Positions 24,281 to 34,860 of a stretch of 64,000 nt of DNA are shown here, piece after piece. This DNA comes from Auanema rhodensis (taxonomy: Eukaryota > Nematoda > Chromadorea > Rhabditida > Rhabditidae), in the NCBI GenBank assembly GCA_964057225.1, contig OZ059900.1, positions 10,550,501 through 10,614,500 on the forward strand. Direction: 5' to 3'. The translations under genes were made by a program, and so were the position numbers. The number at the start of each line of letters is the position of its first letter. Positions within the stretch are counted from its first letter, which is position 1. The notes beneath the pieces were generated by a model. The model made no database searches. It had not been told where the DNA came from and was given only the letters and a program-made list of their open reading frames with translations.

Positions 24281-24654
24281 GTATATCAAAAGCTTAGATA
24301 ATGTAAACAACAACGACAACTAAGAAGTTCTGTATTAGAATAGGATAGTATGAGTTAGGTATCGAAAATGGAAAAAATAATTTTAACATAAAAAGAATAT
24401 GCGTAATAGCTAAGTATAGAATATAGGTTATAGTATATCAAAAGCTAAGATAATGTAAACAACAACGACAACTAAGAAGCTCTGTATTAGAATAGGATAG
24501 TATGAGTTAGGTATCGAAAATGGAAAAAATAATTTTAACATAAAAAGAATATGCGTAATAGCTAAGTATAGAATATAGGTTATAGTATATCAAAAGCTAA
24601 GATAATGTAAACAACAACGACAACTAAGAAGCTCTGTATTAGAATAGTATGAGT
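24281..24654. repeat. 152-bp minisatellite, about 2.5 units
   Basis: Direct repeats start at 24281, 24433 and 24585 with the phrase GTATATCAAAAGC; the third unit is truncated. The copies are nearly identical. The array lies just upstream of the 1345-aa gene, at about the symmetry centre of the inverted operon duplication. Confidence 0.93.
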
Positions 24655-24712
24655 TATATTGTTATGACAAATGCAAATAAAGTAATCATTAAAAAAACTC
24701 GGGGATGATAAA

Positions 24713-24949
24713 TATATTTAGGCATTGAACTGAAACCGCGAACCATTTAAATTGTAGATCATCTATTGATCTTCTTACCTCATCGTAGATCTTGTTATTA
24801 TAACTATAACATAATATGACCTACCATTTATTTAATGTCTTACTTATGCCGTTTTATAATATGTTTTTAATTTTTTTTGTTTTCTAGCTTTGTTCTTGAT
24901 CATTAAATCTGCGAGTAGATTTTGATTTTTCTTTTTTTTTCAGTTCCCT
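24713..24949 (+). repeat. Dispersed 230-bp block, copy 1
   Basis: Highly similar to 28152-28375 in the same orientation. Both copies carry a TTGTAGATCAT...TTGATC stretch and end with a long pyrimidine run and TTTTTTCAGTTCCCT, a strong splice-acceptor-like end. Sequence derived from the operon begins directly after the block in each case. Confidence 0.88.
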
Positions 24950-25410
24950 ATGCTCAATCCATAAACGTTCTCAAAGTCTCTGCTGGATACAAAAAAGCAA
25001 GAAAGTTAAACTCGTGTTTTTCTTAAAAAAATGTTACAGAAAGATCGTATAAAAACCCGTATAAAATGATCAGTCAGAATATTTCATTGAACGTAAAATT
25101 TTGTGGTACTGCTGTAGGACCTAGTGAACTCAAAGACACTGGTTGTCGCAAAAACATTCGTCATATACAGAGAACCTTTCTTGTGTGAGCTCAGTTAGAA
25201 ACAAGGATAAGTTTGTCGTGCCGAATCGTAAACTTAGAAAAGTGTCAGAAGATGAAATTCACCGAATTGAGAAATGTATACGTTCCGAAGAGAGCTGAAT
25301 GTCAAAGTGCAAATACGGTGAAAAAGGAAAATATGTTGGAACTTTAGAGTCCAATTGGATTCAACAGAAGAAAAACAGGGAACAACTACGCAAGCTACAG
25401 CTAAACAGGT
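24950..25410 (+). pseudogene. Decayed inverted fragment of the 1345-aa gene
   Basis: The + strand here aligns in order with parts of exon 1 of the 1345-aa gene. ACGTTCTCAAAGTCTCTGCT matches the codons for VLRVSP, AGAAACAAGGATAAG matches those for RNKDK, and CAGAAGAAAAACAGGGAAC matches those for EEKQGT. Large internal deletions, frameshifts and substitutions break the frame. It is a colinear, inverted partial copy, read away from the intact gene. Not functional as a protein. Confidence 0.78.
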
Positions 25411-25679
25411 TTTCAATAATATTAACACATTTTTCATTCAAATAACATCACTTTTCAAGCCTAAAGGTTTAGGATGATCCACTTTTTTTGACTCTAAATT
25501 TTCCTCTCTTTCAACACATTTTTGTCAATTTCAAAATTTTTTCATAATAATAGAGGAAATTCCACGAAGACCTGCATGAGATGTTGTTGCCCTTTTTTGC
25601 AAGCATGTAACGCTTAACGAGAAACGAGAAGTGCTGTTAAGATTTATTCACAAAGATAAAAAAAACAATAGCAACAAGT

Positions 25680-26428
25680 CTAAATAATTACTTGGGTTTG
25701 GCAGTGCAGCTTCGTTCTGTATTGGGGGATAGGATTTTGTAGATCTATGAAGAACTGGTCAAAGGCATCGTCACTCCAAATCTGTTGAGCTCCGTTGCAC
25801 CACAGTCGTTTTCTCCCACACATGTTTCCCAATTCAACGTTGTTGACGATCGTAAACGAATTCAAAGGAAAATCAGCCTGAAAGCAAATTTTCTTTTTTT
25901 TCTTCTGGAGAAATATCTTTCTTAAACATTTTATGAAATGAAGATTATATAGCAAAAGTGATTACACCATGTGAATGAACATTGCAAAATAGCAGATTCA
26001 TAATCTGCAATTCCAAACGAGATTAAAAAATTACTGCATTCAACGTTCAAAATTTGAATTTTATATGGCAATAATTCAAAAGTCTCGTTCAAGTTTGACT
26101 CTGCGCTTGTTTTCTATTTGAACTGATCAAATTTACTCCTAACCTTTAGACGTGCGAGAAAATCGGCATCGGACTCGTCGTCGTGTTCAAAATCGAAGTA
26201 ATATCCTTTGGTATTCTTAAATAGTTGTAAAATTAAAAGATAACGTTGACTCTCTCATGCCTTTTGTAGGGTCATGGCTGATTTGCATTGCTTTCCTACT
26301 CCTTGCCACTCGCATAGCAGATGAATACAGTTGGAAGCATCCATGACTAATTTTTGAAAATATGGCAAGGCGACAGAAGAAGAAGAAAGAGAAAGAGTAA
26401 GAAGGATCAACAGCGATAGATGTCCCAT
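25680..26428 (-). CDS. Small secreted cysteine-containing protein, 145 aa
   Basis: Three exons (26261-26428, 26144-26215, 25680-25877) give 145 aa. Residues 1-20 are a signal peptide (LLILLTLSLSSSSVA). The mature part has six cysteines (CIHLLCEW, KQC, NMCGRKRLWC, LHC) and an acidic middle (FEHDDESDADF). The first intron would start with GC rather than GT (AAAG|GCATGA), ending in a normal TTTAAG; joined this way both exons keep phase. The lack of a GT donor makes exon 1 less certain. No family recognised. It lies on the minus strand between the decayed inverted copy and the exon array, and its C-x-C spacing loosely resembles the array's exon B, so the two may be paralogous (inference). Confidence 0.55.
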
Positions 26429-26992
26429 TGCCACACACTGACCAATGACTTCATATACATCAGGGCGGAGCCTTGTATTTTTATTTTGCCAGTGGGCCTC
26501 TCTCTTTCTGTCACGATAATGAGCAAGGCCAAAAGAGACTGATGAATTGCAATGATAAGAAAAGACGGAACGAGAAAAAAAGTCGAATTGTACAGTTGAA
26601 GAGAGATAAGGGAGTATTTCTCGGATCAGACCGAAAGATGCATATTCGTTATTATATGGAATCGAACATAAAATAATTCCAATGAATACAGATAAGTTTG
26701 TATGGTATATGCACTTATACCAAACCACATATGTAAAAAATTTTTGGAAATCAGATTTCTTAATTTATTCAGTTTTATGTCATCTTCACTTGATAAATTT
26801 TGTGAAAATATGAGCGATAATCAATTTTTAATAACTATAATATATTATCATTCTAAAGATTTATTCGAATTAATGAGAAACAAGGTGTATATCGTTACAA
26901 TCGTTTGAAAATAATAATTCATTCGAAAAATTTAAAGAAACTAGTCTTGGGAGGATTAAAATGTTTTATGATAAACTGAGGGGAAAAAATTG
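26429..26992. other. Intergenic, no gene seen
   Basis: Upstream sequence of the 145-aa gene and downstream of the exon array. Frames of 67-68 codons on the + strand (26473-26908) are AT-driven or purine-tract products without family likeness. Confidence 0.4.
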
Positions 26993-28037
26993 TTAGAGAG
27001 CGCTGTCGCAGCATATCCTCTGTCCTCTAATCGAGTAAGGTATCGACTTGTCTATCGGACATTGACTATTGAAGCTTTTTATAGCCCCAATGATCGTCTG
27101 AGACAATTCTTTCATACGTCCCTGAAATGTTTTTTTCTTAAGATAAATCAGAATTTAGCTTACCTTTAAATATTCTTCTTCTGCCGCTGCTTCTACAGCA
27201 TTGTCGGCATTTCTGCCTAAACGAACCCGGCCAACGCAGTTATGAAGATTTCCGCCACAATATTGGGTTTTCACCCATTCGCAATTCTGAAACAAAGAAC
27301 AATATCAAGAACCACTGTAAGTGTACAGTATGCCTTACCTTTTTTATAAAAAAATAATCGAGTAAGGTATCGACTTGTCTATCGGACATTGACTATTGAA
27401 GCTTCTAATAGCTCCAATGATTGTCTGTGACAAGTCTTTGATTCGTCCCTGAAATGTTTTTTTCTTAAGATAAATCAGAATTTAGCTTACCTTCAAATAT
27501 ATTTCTTCTGCCGCTGCTTCTGCAGCATTGTCGGCATTTCTGCCTAATCGAACCCGGCCAACGCAATTAAAAATATTTCCACCACAATATTGGGTTTTCA
27601 CCCATTCGCAGTTCTGAAACAAAGAACAATATCAAGAACCACTGTAAGTGTACAGTATGCCTTACCTTTTTTATAAAAAAATAATCGAGTAAGGTATCGA
27701 CTTGTCTATCGGACATTGACTATTGAAGCTTCTAATAGCTCCAATGATTGTCTGTGACAAGTCTTTGATTCGTCCCTGAAATGTTTTTTTCTTAAGATAA
27801 ATCAGAATTTAGCTTACCTTCAAATATATTTCTTCTGCCGCTGCTTCTGCAGCATTGTCGGCATTTCTGCCTAATCGAACCCGGCCAACGCAATTAAAAA
27901 TATTTCCACCACAATATTGGGTTTTCACCCATTCGCAGTTCTGAAACAAAGAACAATATCAAGAACCACTGTAAGTGTACAGTATGCCTTACCTTTTTTA
28001 TAAAAAAATAATGATAACAGAACATGAATGAGAACAT
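26993..28037 (-). pseudogene. Gene with tandemly triplicated exon pair
   Basis: A short first exon (27993-28037, MFSFMFCYHYFFIKK) is followed by three copies of an exon pair: B (27818-27940, 27491-27613, 27164-27286; 41 codons, NCEWVKTQYCGGN... with three Cys) and A (ending at 27775, 27448 and 27121). Only the last A exon has its own terminus (IRGQRICCDSAL, stop at 26993). In the two upstream copies the duplication junction places an in-frame TAA (27671-27673 and 27344-27346) a few codons after DKSIPYS, so a transcript using all exons would end after the first pair. A shorter protein from one B-A pair, or one made by skipping, is possible. All B and A phases are zero and splice sites are intact. 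Function unknown; the hydrophobic first exon could be a weak signal peptide. Confidence 0.5.
27031..28011 (-). repeat. Three tandem 327-bp units
   Basis: Units lie at about 27031-27357, 27358-27684 and 27685-28011. Units 2 and 3 appear identical base for base; unit 1 differs by roughly a tenth of positions in its first part. Each unit holds exon A, an intron, exon B and the upstream intron with acceptor TTTGTTTCAG. Confidence 0.95.
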
Positions 28038-28116
28038 TAAATAACTCATTGGTCAATGTAAAAATAATGATTACAGAACATGAATGAGAACATTAAATAA
28101 CTCATTGGTCAATGTA
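28005..28116. repeat. Two tandem 56-bp repeats
   Basis: AACATGAATGAGAACATTAA recurs at 28021 and 28077, within a 56-bp unit repeated once. It covers the putative first exon of the triplicated gene, so a second, near-identical start region exists just upstream. Confidence 0.92.
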
Positions 28117-28151
28117 TGCCATCAGTTATAATAATAAGATCATACATGGCA

Positions 28152-28375
28152 CATATTTGGGCACTGAACTGAAGGCGCGAACCATTTAAATTGTAGATCA
28201 TTTATTGATCTTCTTACCTCATCGTAGATCTTGTTATTATAACTATAACATAATATGACCTACCATTTATTTAATGTCGTTTTATATTATGTTTTTAATT
28301 TTTTTGTTTTCTTGATTTGTTCTTGATCAGCAAATCTGCGAGTAGATTTGATTTTTCTTTTTTTTTCAGTTCCCT
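28152..28375 (+). repeat. Dispersed 230-bp block, copy 2
   Basis: Direct copy of 24713-24949 with a small deletion (about 15 bp) and point changes. It ends TTTTTTCAGTTCC, and the next bases, CTCAAGCATGAC, are the first bases of exon 2 of the 66-aa gene. Confidence 0.88.
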
Positions 28376-28600
28376 CAAGCATGACAATTGACTATTTTTT
28401 GTAAGTAAATTCTTTTCTAAGTATCCAAACGATAATGTTGTTCTTCAGACCAATATGATAATCGACGTTTTTTTACTCACCGCACCTGTGAATTTTCATT
28501 TTCAATAAATTTTTTTTTGAAATTAGCTGTGTTGAATAGTGTACACCGGTTACTCTGTCAGGAAAGAATTGAAACCCGAGGAAGCTGGTTCGACTCATAA
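28371..28600 (+). pseudogene. Truncated inverted copy of the 66-aa gene
   Basis: Mirror of 19006-19292. Exon 1 and its promoter side are absent. Exon 2 begins at its natural first base, but an about 70-bp deletion leaves only CTCAAGCATGACAAT followed by a stop. Exons 3 (28448-28486) and 4 (28527-28600) are kept with point differences. It cannot encode the full 66-aa product. Confidence 0.65.
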
Positions 28601-30015
28601 TTTCATTCAAATGACTTATCGATGATACGAAATACATGCAAACAAGCTTATCAAAGAGCATTTAATAGTAGTTGCTGATAAGAATGAGTTGTTAGCTAAC
28701 AATGTAATTTAATTTTCTCGTTCACCTTTCATTAATATGAAACTTTCTTATTTGTTTCTCTTTCAACTCTCAATTTTCAAGATTTTTCCGAATTTGTATT
28801 CAAAATTTGTTTTTTTTAGAATATGTCCCAATACAATGAAAGGTATGTTGGAGAACAAGAGGAACAAGAACAAGTAGAAGAATTTGAAGAGAACTTGGTA
28901 AGTTGCTAAGATAGTGTATTCCATTGTATATTTACCTCTTCAAATAGATTTATGATGATGATCAAGATATTGAATGTACTCCAGGCATGTGGCTACATCC
29001 AATGGGTCTTTTACGAATTTTTGAATTGGTAGGGAATTCAATCGATAATATTAACTTCTTATTGAACTATTAGGTCATGTTCTTTATCCTACAATGGCTT
29101 GTTCAAATCACATGTGGTGGTGATGCTTGTACAATGATTATGAATGTTTTTGGTTATACAGCTTTAGGACAAGTAAGGAATTAAGAGTTATTTGTCAAAA
29201 AAGTCAAATTTTCTCTTATTTCAGGTGTTTGTTCTTATAATATTCTTGGCCTTATCATTGTTTTGTGCTATTGTTCTTCTCTTATTTTCCATAAATGGTC
29301 ATAGAGCTTTACGTGGAATGACACTAGCACTTGTATGTGATATATCCAATCATCTTTATTTTTGTTATAATTTGCAGGAAAGAGTTTATGCTCTGATTGG
29401 AATAATTCTTATGTTTATCTGTGGTTTGTTAGGAACTTGGATGGCTGTGCTCACAAATGATCCTGAGGTTGTCTTAACTGAACGTCTTAAACAACAGTTT
29501 CATTATTAGGTTAATTATCAAGGAAGAGGGTCAGGTCATATTCGTGGACAATGGATTGCAGCTGCTGTAATTGAGAATCACGTTTTACTAATTTTCTTTG
29601 AATTTCTTTCAGGTCTTGGAGTTCCTCATGGTTGGTGTTTACATATTTGATTTAGTGATGCAACGAAATGAGGTATCTGATTCCAAGAGATGGCAAAGAT
29701 GTATCAATGTTTTCAGAGTTATCCATTCAATATCAAGGAGTATCAAAGTGAATCTGCTGATATAGCAACTAAAATCTCTCGAACAGCACCAAATCACCAA
29801 GCAGCTTCTCAGTTCCAATATATTCCCAATAATGATTATAATCAATATACGAATGATGCAGTTAACACAGATAATTCTAATTTAATTAGAAATTTTAATA
29901 ATTATAATAAAAATAATAATAGCTCATCTGTTTAACTATTTCAAACGTTATCTTTTGTGCTTCTTTCTCATTTAGTATTTGGCTTTAATTGAAATTTCAA
30001 ATATTTGATGAAATT
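28399..30015 (+). repeat. Right arm of 1.6-kb inverted duplication
   Basis: Near-identical reverse complement of 17591-19207. Outer homology ends abruptly after TTGATGAAATT at about 30015. The arms are separated by about 9.2 kb. Confidence 0.95.
28823..29935 (+). CDS. MARVEL-like four-helix membrane protein, copy 2
   Basis: Eight exons (28823-28897, 28948-29028, 29074-29172, 29225-29332, 29378-29467, 29510-29566, 29613-29672, 29717-29935), 262 aa, exact mirror of copy 1. The parts I compared are identical at the protein level, so the copy is recent or homogenised. All splice sites are kept. The 45-bp intron 29333-29377 is a multiple of three with no stop, so its retention would insert 15 residues; the same holds in copy 1. 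The 42-bp intron 29468-29509 contains the TAG that would otherwise end the protein early. Unlike copy 1 it has no intact operon partner upstream; the 230-bp block and the truncated 66-aa copy are what precedes it, so how it is transcribed is open. Confidence 0.82.
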
Positions 30016-32305
30016 TGTAGTATACACTACTATAGTTCCCAATATTTAGTTACTGTCATTAGTATATTTTTGTTATGTTAAATTGAAATTATTGTACTTT
30101 AAAGCGTTTGTATTGCTTATTTCTACACATTCTTCATGAATATAATTTTCTTATATCTTAGATTTGAAGCATTGAACTCGTAGACTCGTATTGCTGCTGT
30201 TCATTCTTTGCTGTTCATTCTAACCATATGTGTAATTCGAGTCTCTGATGTTGTATTGTTTCTTGTCATATTCTTGTAAAACAATAGTTTAGAAATATTT
30301 GACTTACTGCTACTATGTGATGTCAAAAGATAGTGCTTATGTCAATATACTATATTACTCTTTTCCTGTCTTTTTATCTTCCCCTTTTCTCTTTCTCTCT
30401 CTCTCTTTCTCTCTGTCTCTCTTTCTCTCTTTCTCTCTGTTCCTCTTACTAGTAATCTCACTCTCTTTATTCATTTTTCTCTCATTTAGAAAGTTTATTT
30501 TGTTTATTCAGTATTTCATGATTAATTAACTCGTTTTATGATCTTTGGAACATACGAGATTTTTTAAATGAATACTATACCACACACATGCGTGTGATAT
30601 CCTCATGTTACAAAAAAATGAGCCCAATGAGTCCAGACATAGATACAAAGTTTTATTTTGTACGTAATAATGTTCTCAGTCCTCATATTTTTTGTATCGT
30701 TTTCTATTGTCGCTATCTCATCTCAACTTAGTGTTTTTCTTTTTTTTCTTCACAGTTCAATGACGCTAAGCGCAGCATATCGAACGCAAGCGTTTAACTT
30801 TACCCGTTCAGTGAAAATTTCATTTTTTGACAAAGTGGATTGTCGAACAAAAATATTTACCCTATTTGTTCATTGAGAACACCGCTTCAACATTTACACA
30901 CGGTGAGATGGCTAACAAGCAGTCTTCTCAATTCTCTCTCATCATTCCTTTTTTTTTCACAATCTAAATATCTGTCTTTCTTTTCTCGTCTTGATCTCAA
31001 TATCTTTCTTTCCTCTCTGGCGATCTGAGGCTCCGTAGGCTAGCCACGTCCATATGTGTATTTGTGTGTGTGTGTGACTGAGTTTGTGTGTGCTTATGCA
31101 TTGCTCAACATAGTAATGCGAAAACCTCATCAATGACTTGTTTTTTGTGAGCAGCACAATACCTCTAGAATAATCTGAGTTACTCTGACATTTTTTTAAA
31201 CTCATAACTTTTTTTTTAGATTTTTTAACTTTCAAACTATAGTTCCGCACGCGCTCTTTCCTAGGTAAAAGTATAGATTTATTGTTACCGGCGTAACTGC
31301 ATTATCTTGTTCAATAATGTCTTCTTTCTTCATTTTTTATAGAAAATTGTTCCTTAATCAAAGTTCCAAGCCTTAGAAAACCAGAATAACAGGATATTGG
31401 CAGCGTTAAGTTTAAGCTCTTTTCATCTTCTTAGTTCCACATTCATATATTTATTTAAAACTTTCCTTGAATCGCTTTTCGAGCTTATTACGACTCACTT
31501 AAGAGAGTAATAAAATGTCTCATTTGTTGAAGGTCTTCTGTCATATACTATGCACACATAGATTGGAAAATATGCTAATATACAAATATTCTTTACGTGA
31601 CATCTTCTCTTAATAGAATAATTTCTTCTTTCTTCTTATAAGTCAGTTATACTTCCTGCGTCAGACGCCTGTCGTGTCCGCTCACAAATCCACAGCTATT
31701 TCCTATATTTTTTTTAACAGTCGCTTAGCTTCTCCTTTTTCTCTGAATCACGCTCTGCTTTTTTTATCTATCTGTCGTTTGCCGTTTTCAATTTTGTCTA
31801 ATTCTTCTATATCAAATCGAAAATTTAGCATTTCGTTTGCACAATTAATTCAAAATGTCACCATCTTTCGCAAATTACTGCCGCAATCAGTAACGTCTAG
31901 ACAAGTTTAATATCAATCTCACCTACGTGAACGACAATGACGACGTCGTATTCGAAATGTCCAGTATTTGCTTAGCTGTATGACCGTCAGACCTCCTACG
32001 TTCTTCGACCATCTAGCCAACTTTTCAACACTTATGCTTCAATGTCCATTGAAGTGACCCTTATCCGGTCTAACCTCTTCACGTGCTTTCTCATTTCATA
32101 TCTTTTCGTCCCTCTTTTCCCCTTTATTCTCCTGAGTTGTCAATGCAATATGTTCAATTTGCTCTTATGACGGTAACATACATATGCTTACTTCACTATT
32201 CTAACTTATAAATATCCATATTACTATACGAAAAATATGTAAATTATTTATTTCTTTAATTTTCTATCTATTATTTTCTTTAGAAACAACAGCATATATT
32301 GTAAA
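30016..32305. other. Intergenic with CT-rich tract
   Basis: Unique sequence after the right arm, leading to the gene at 32306. A TCTC/CTTT microsatellite-like tract spans about 30375-30445, and pyrimidine-rich sequence continues to 31.0 kb on the strand of the downstream gene. A TG run lies at 31056-31096. No coding frame is supported. Confidence 0.5.
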
Positions 32306-33589
32306 ATGTCGCGCTGGGACAGTTTACCAATCAGCACGCAAGAGCAAGATATGTTATCAGCAGCTACAACTTATCCGTAAGCTATATACATTATTTCTAA
32401 ATTATATAATAAGTTACATGCATTATTTAATTTCATAAATAATAGATAAATATATTACATAAACTTTTTTCTATTTCTTTTTCACAAAGGTTTAGTTAAC
32501 TTTTCGCCAATGTTTATTTGTTTAGTTCAACGCAATCGTCTGATTATATTTTACGAAACGCTATCAATGGATTAATACGACAGGAAATGTCAGGTAACTT
32601 GAATAAATATAATTGGAAACGATACAATTTTCTAAGGAAATTATAATTTTAATTATGAAAAAATTATCGTTCATATGTTTTTTATGAGAAGGTTTGAAAG
32701 TGTTTAGCTTTAGCGTTATGTTTAGCCTGAAAAAATAAAATAATTTGAAATTAAAATTTTTTTTTTTAATTTTTATACTAATTTGACAGATTCCGGACAG
32801 AATATATGCTATTATCAGCGTATTGGCAGCCGAATACCAGTTCCATATGTATGCAATCTTGGTTGTTGTAATCACGGATGTTGTACTGTTGCAAATTTAG
32901 CCGCGTAAGAACTTTTTTTTTGAAACAATTATACAAATAATGTCGATTATCCGTTTGAGATACAAAATGAGCAAAGAAAACAAAAAAAACAACGCACTTT
33001 AGCTCTTATCCCTCACTTTCACGAGAACATAGATGTTGTTGGTTTAAAATAAGAAAAAAACCTTCTGATCTGAATAGCTAAAGCCTCTCAAAATGATATA
33101 TTATTTCATCGGATAGTTGCTCAATTTTTTACTAGCCTTTATAGACTACTCTATTTATCTTTATCATATTTTTCTGGTATTGAATTCTCTTGTAACCCCA
33201 ACTCAACAGAAATAACCAAAACAGTATATTAATACCTGAGAAACTGAAAAGTGTTTCAAAAATTGAAAAAAATATGTTTTCACTTTCAAAGAATTGAATT
33301 GTTATTAAATGTTATTTCTGAATTTAGAACATCAAATTCATTTGGATGGGCTATCGGACTACTATGCTTGTTGATAATGGCTGTAATCTTAGCTATTTTG
33401 GCGATTGGAGCAGTATACTACCTGAATAAGCAGAAAGATCGTATCCATAAGCAGCAGTTACATGATCAAACGGATGGTTCATCTGTCAGTCAGGTTAGTT
33501 TATCAATAGCATAAGCAGAGAATAATGTTTTCATTACAAGTTCAACTAAAAATATAATTTAGGGAAGTGCTTACCGAGATACCTATTGA
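32306..33589 (+). CDS. Cys-rich single-pass membrane protein
   Basis: Five exons (32306-32376, 32526-32593, 32790-32904, 33328-33493, 33563-33589) give 148 aa. There is no signal peptide. Residues about 49-80 hold a tight Cys cluster (ICYYQ, then VCNLGCCNHGCC), followed by a strong membrane segment (WAIGLLCLLIMAVILAILAIG) and a short basic, Gln/Ser-rich C-terminal tail ending RDTY. The CC-x3-CC cluster before a helix recalls nematode CX-type or shisa-like membrane proteins, but I cannot name an orthologue. It is probably a type III membrane protein with the Cys domain outside. Phases agree at every junction; the last exon codes only eight residues. Confidence 0.75.
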
Positions 33590-34860
33590 TGATATGACAA
33601 ATCAGACAATACGACAACTTGTCTCTAACCTTGTCCCAACTCATTTTCCTCCAACAACACTCATATTATTTCTCATATTATACTGCGTACTATATGAGAA
33701 TATTTAACTATATGCTGGATATATATTGTACCATAAATCTCATTCTAAAAACATCATACTGCATTATTAATAATCATTATTTGTTAATTATAAATAATAA
33801 CAATGGAAATTTAAATAAAATATTTTTAATTTATAGTTTTCTACTACATCATGAAATTAGAAATAATATTTTTGTCTTGATCAAGTCAAAGGTTTTTAGC
33901 AAAACTTTTACAGATTCGGAGTTCAGCCTAATATAATTTTAGAAATTCAAGTATCCCTCAGGAGGATTTTTATCAATCTGAAATGTAACTGCAGAATTAT
34001 TTTTTTGAAGCGGATCTTGTATTTCTGAATCTTCTGATTTCTTTTCAAACAAAGTTTTTCAATATCAAAATATATTTTTGTTTTTCATCCAAATCTGAAT
34101 ATGTGCAGGACGTAATATCAGCTAGCTTTCTATCGTATTTTCTTTGAACATATTACTAAGGTAAATGAATATTTTAAAAAAATACACTGAGGCTGTATCG
34201 ATTTATAAATCTTATAAGAAAATATCGTATTTACATATAACCTGTGAAGAATATAAGCAATTAAGTATTATTAAAGCCGTATATTAGTTGCATTACAAGT
34301 TATTCATTATAATTGGAGAAATTATTGTTTTCCGATTTATTCTCTTAAGTGAATTAACAACAAAATTTTTAAAATGTCACCTCAATATCAAAGATCATAT
34401 GAATCAGACTAACAACAAAACATTTATAGATTTTTTTTCTTTTTTTTTGGCTGTTTAGTATTTCCTAACAACGACGTTACCAATCAAAAACTATTTCCGT
34501 ATTGATAAAGATTGTGTTGAATTTGTTGGAGAAGCAATGCATGTGATATACACTTATGGAAGCCTTATTACATAGTTTTAACCTCCAAAGAAAATTCACT
34601 TATAAAATTGTGGCATCATACTATTATTCCTCCAGTTTTGCGAATGTTACCTTGTTGTTTTTGCAATAAATAATATATTTACCCATTCGCACACATATAC
34701 GTAGACAATCGTTCAAATACAACAAGTAGATTTCTCAAAATTTATAGATAGGGTCCGTATGGATTGTCCAGTAGAACTCAAAAATAATTAAAATAGCATG
34801 ATGAAGTGGCATTTAATAAAGAATTAACTGTTTTTTCTTACTATTTGAAATATATTTCAT
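33590..34860. other. Convergent intergenic region
   Basis: AT-rich sequence between the 3' ends of the Cys-rich membrane protein gene (+) and erd-2 (-). A 105-codon frame at 33619-33936 is Asn/Tyr/Ile-rich and looks like AT noise. It should contain both 3' UTRs. No RNA gene or repeat was noticed. Confidence 0.5.
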
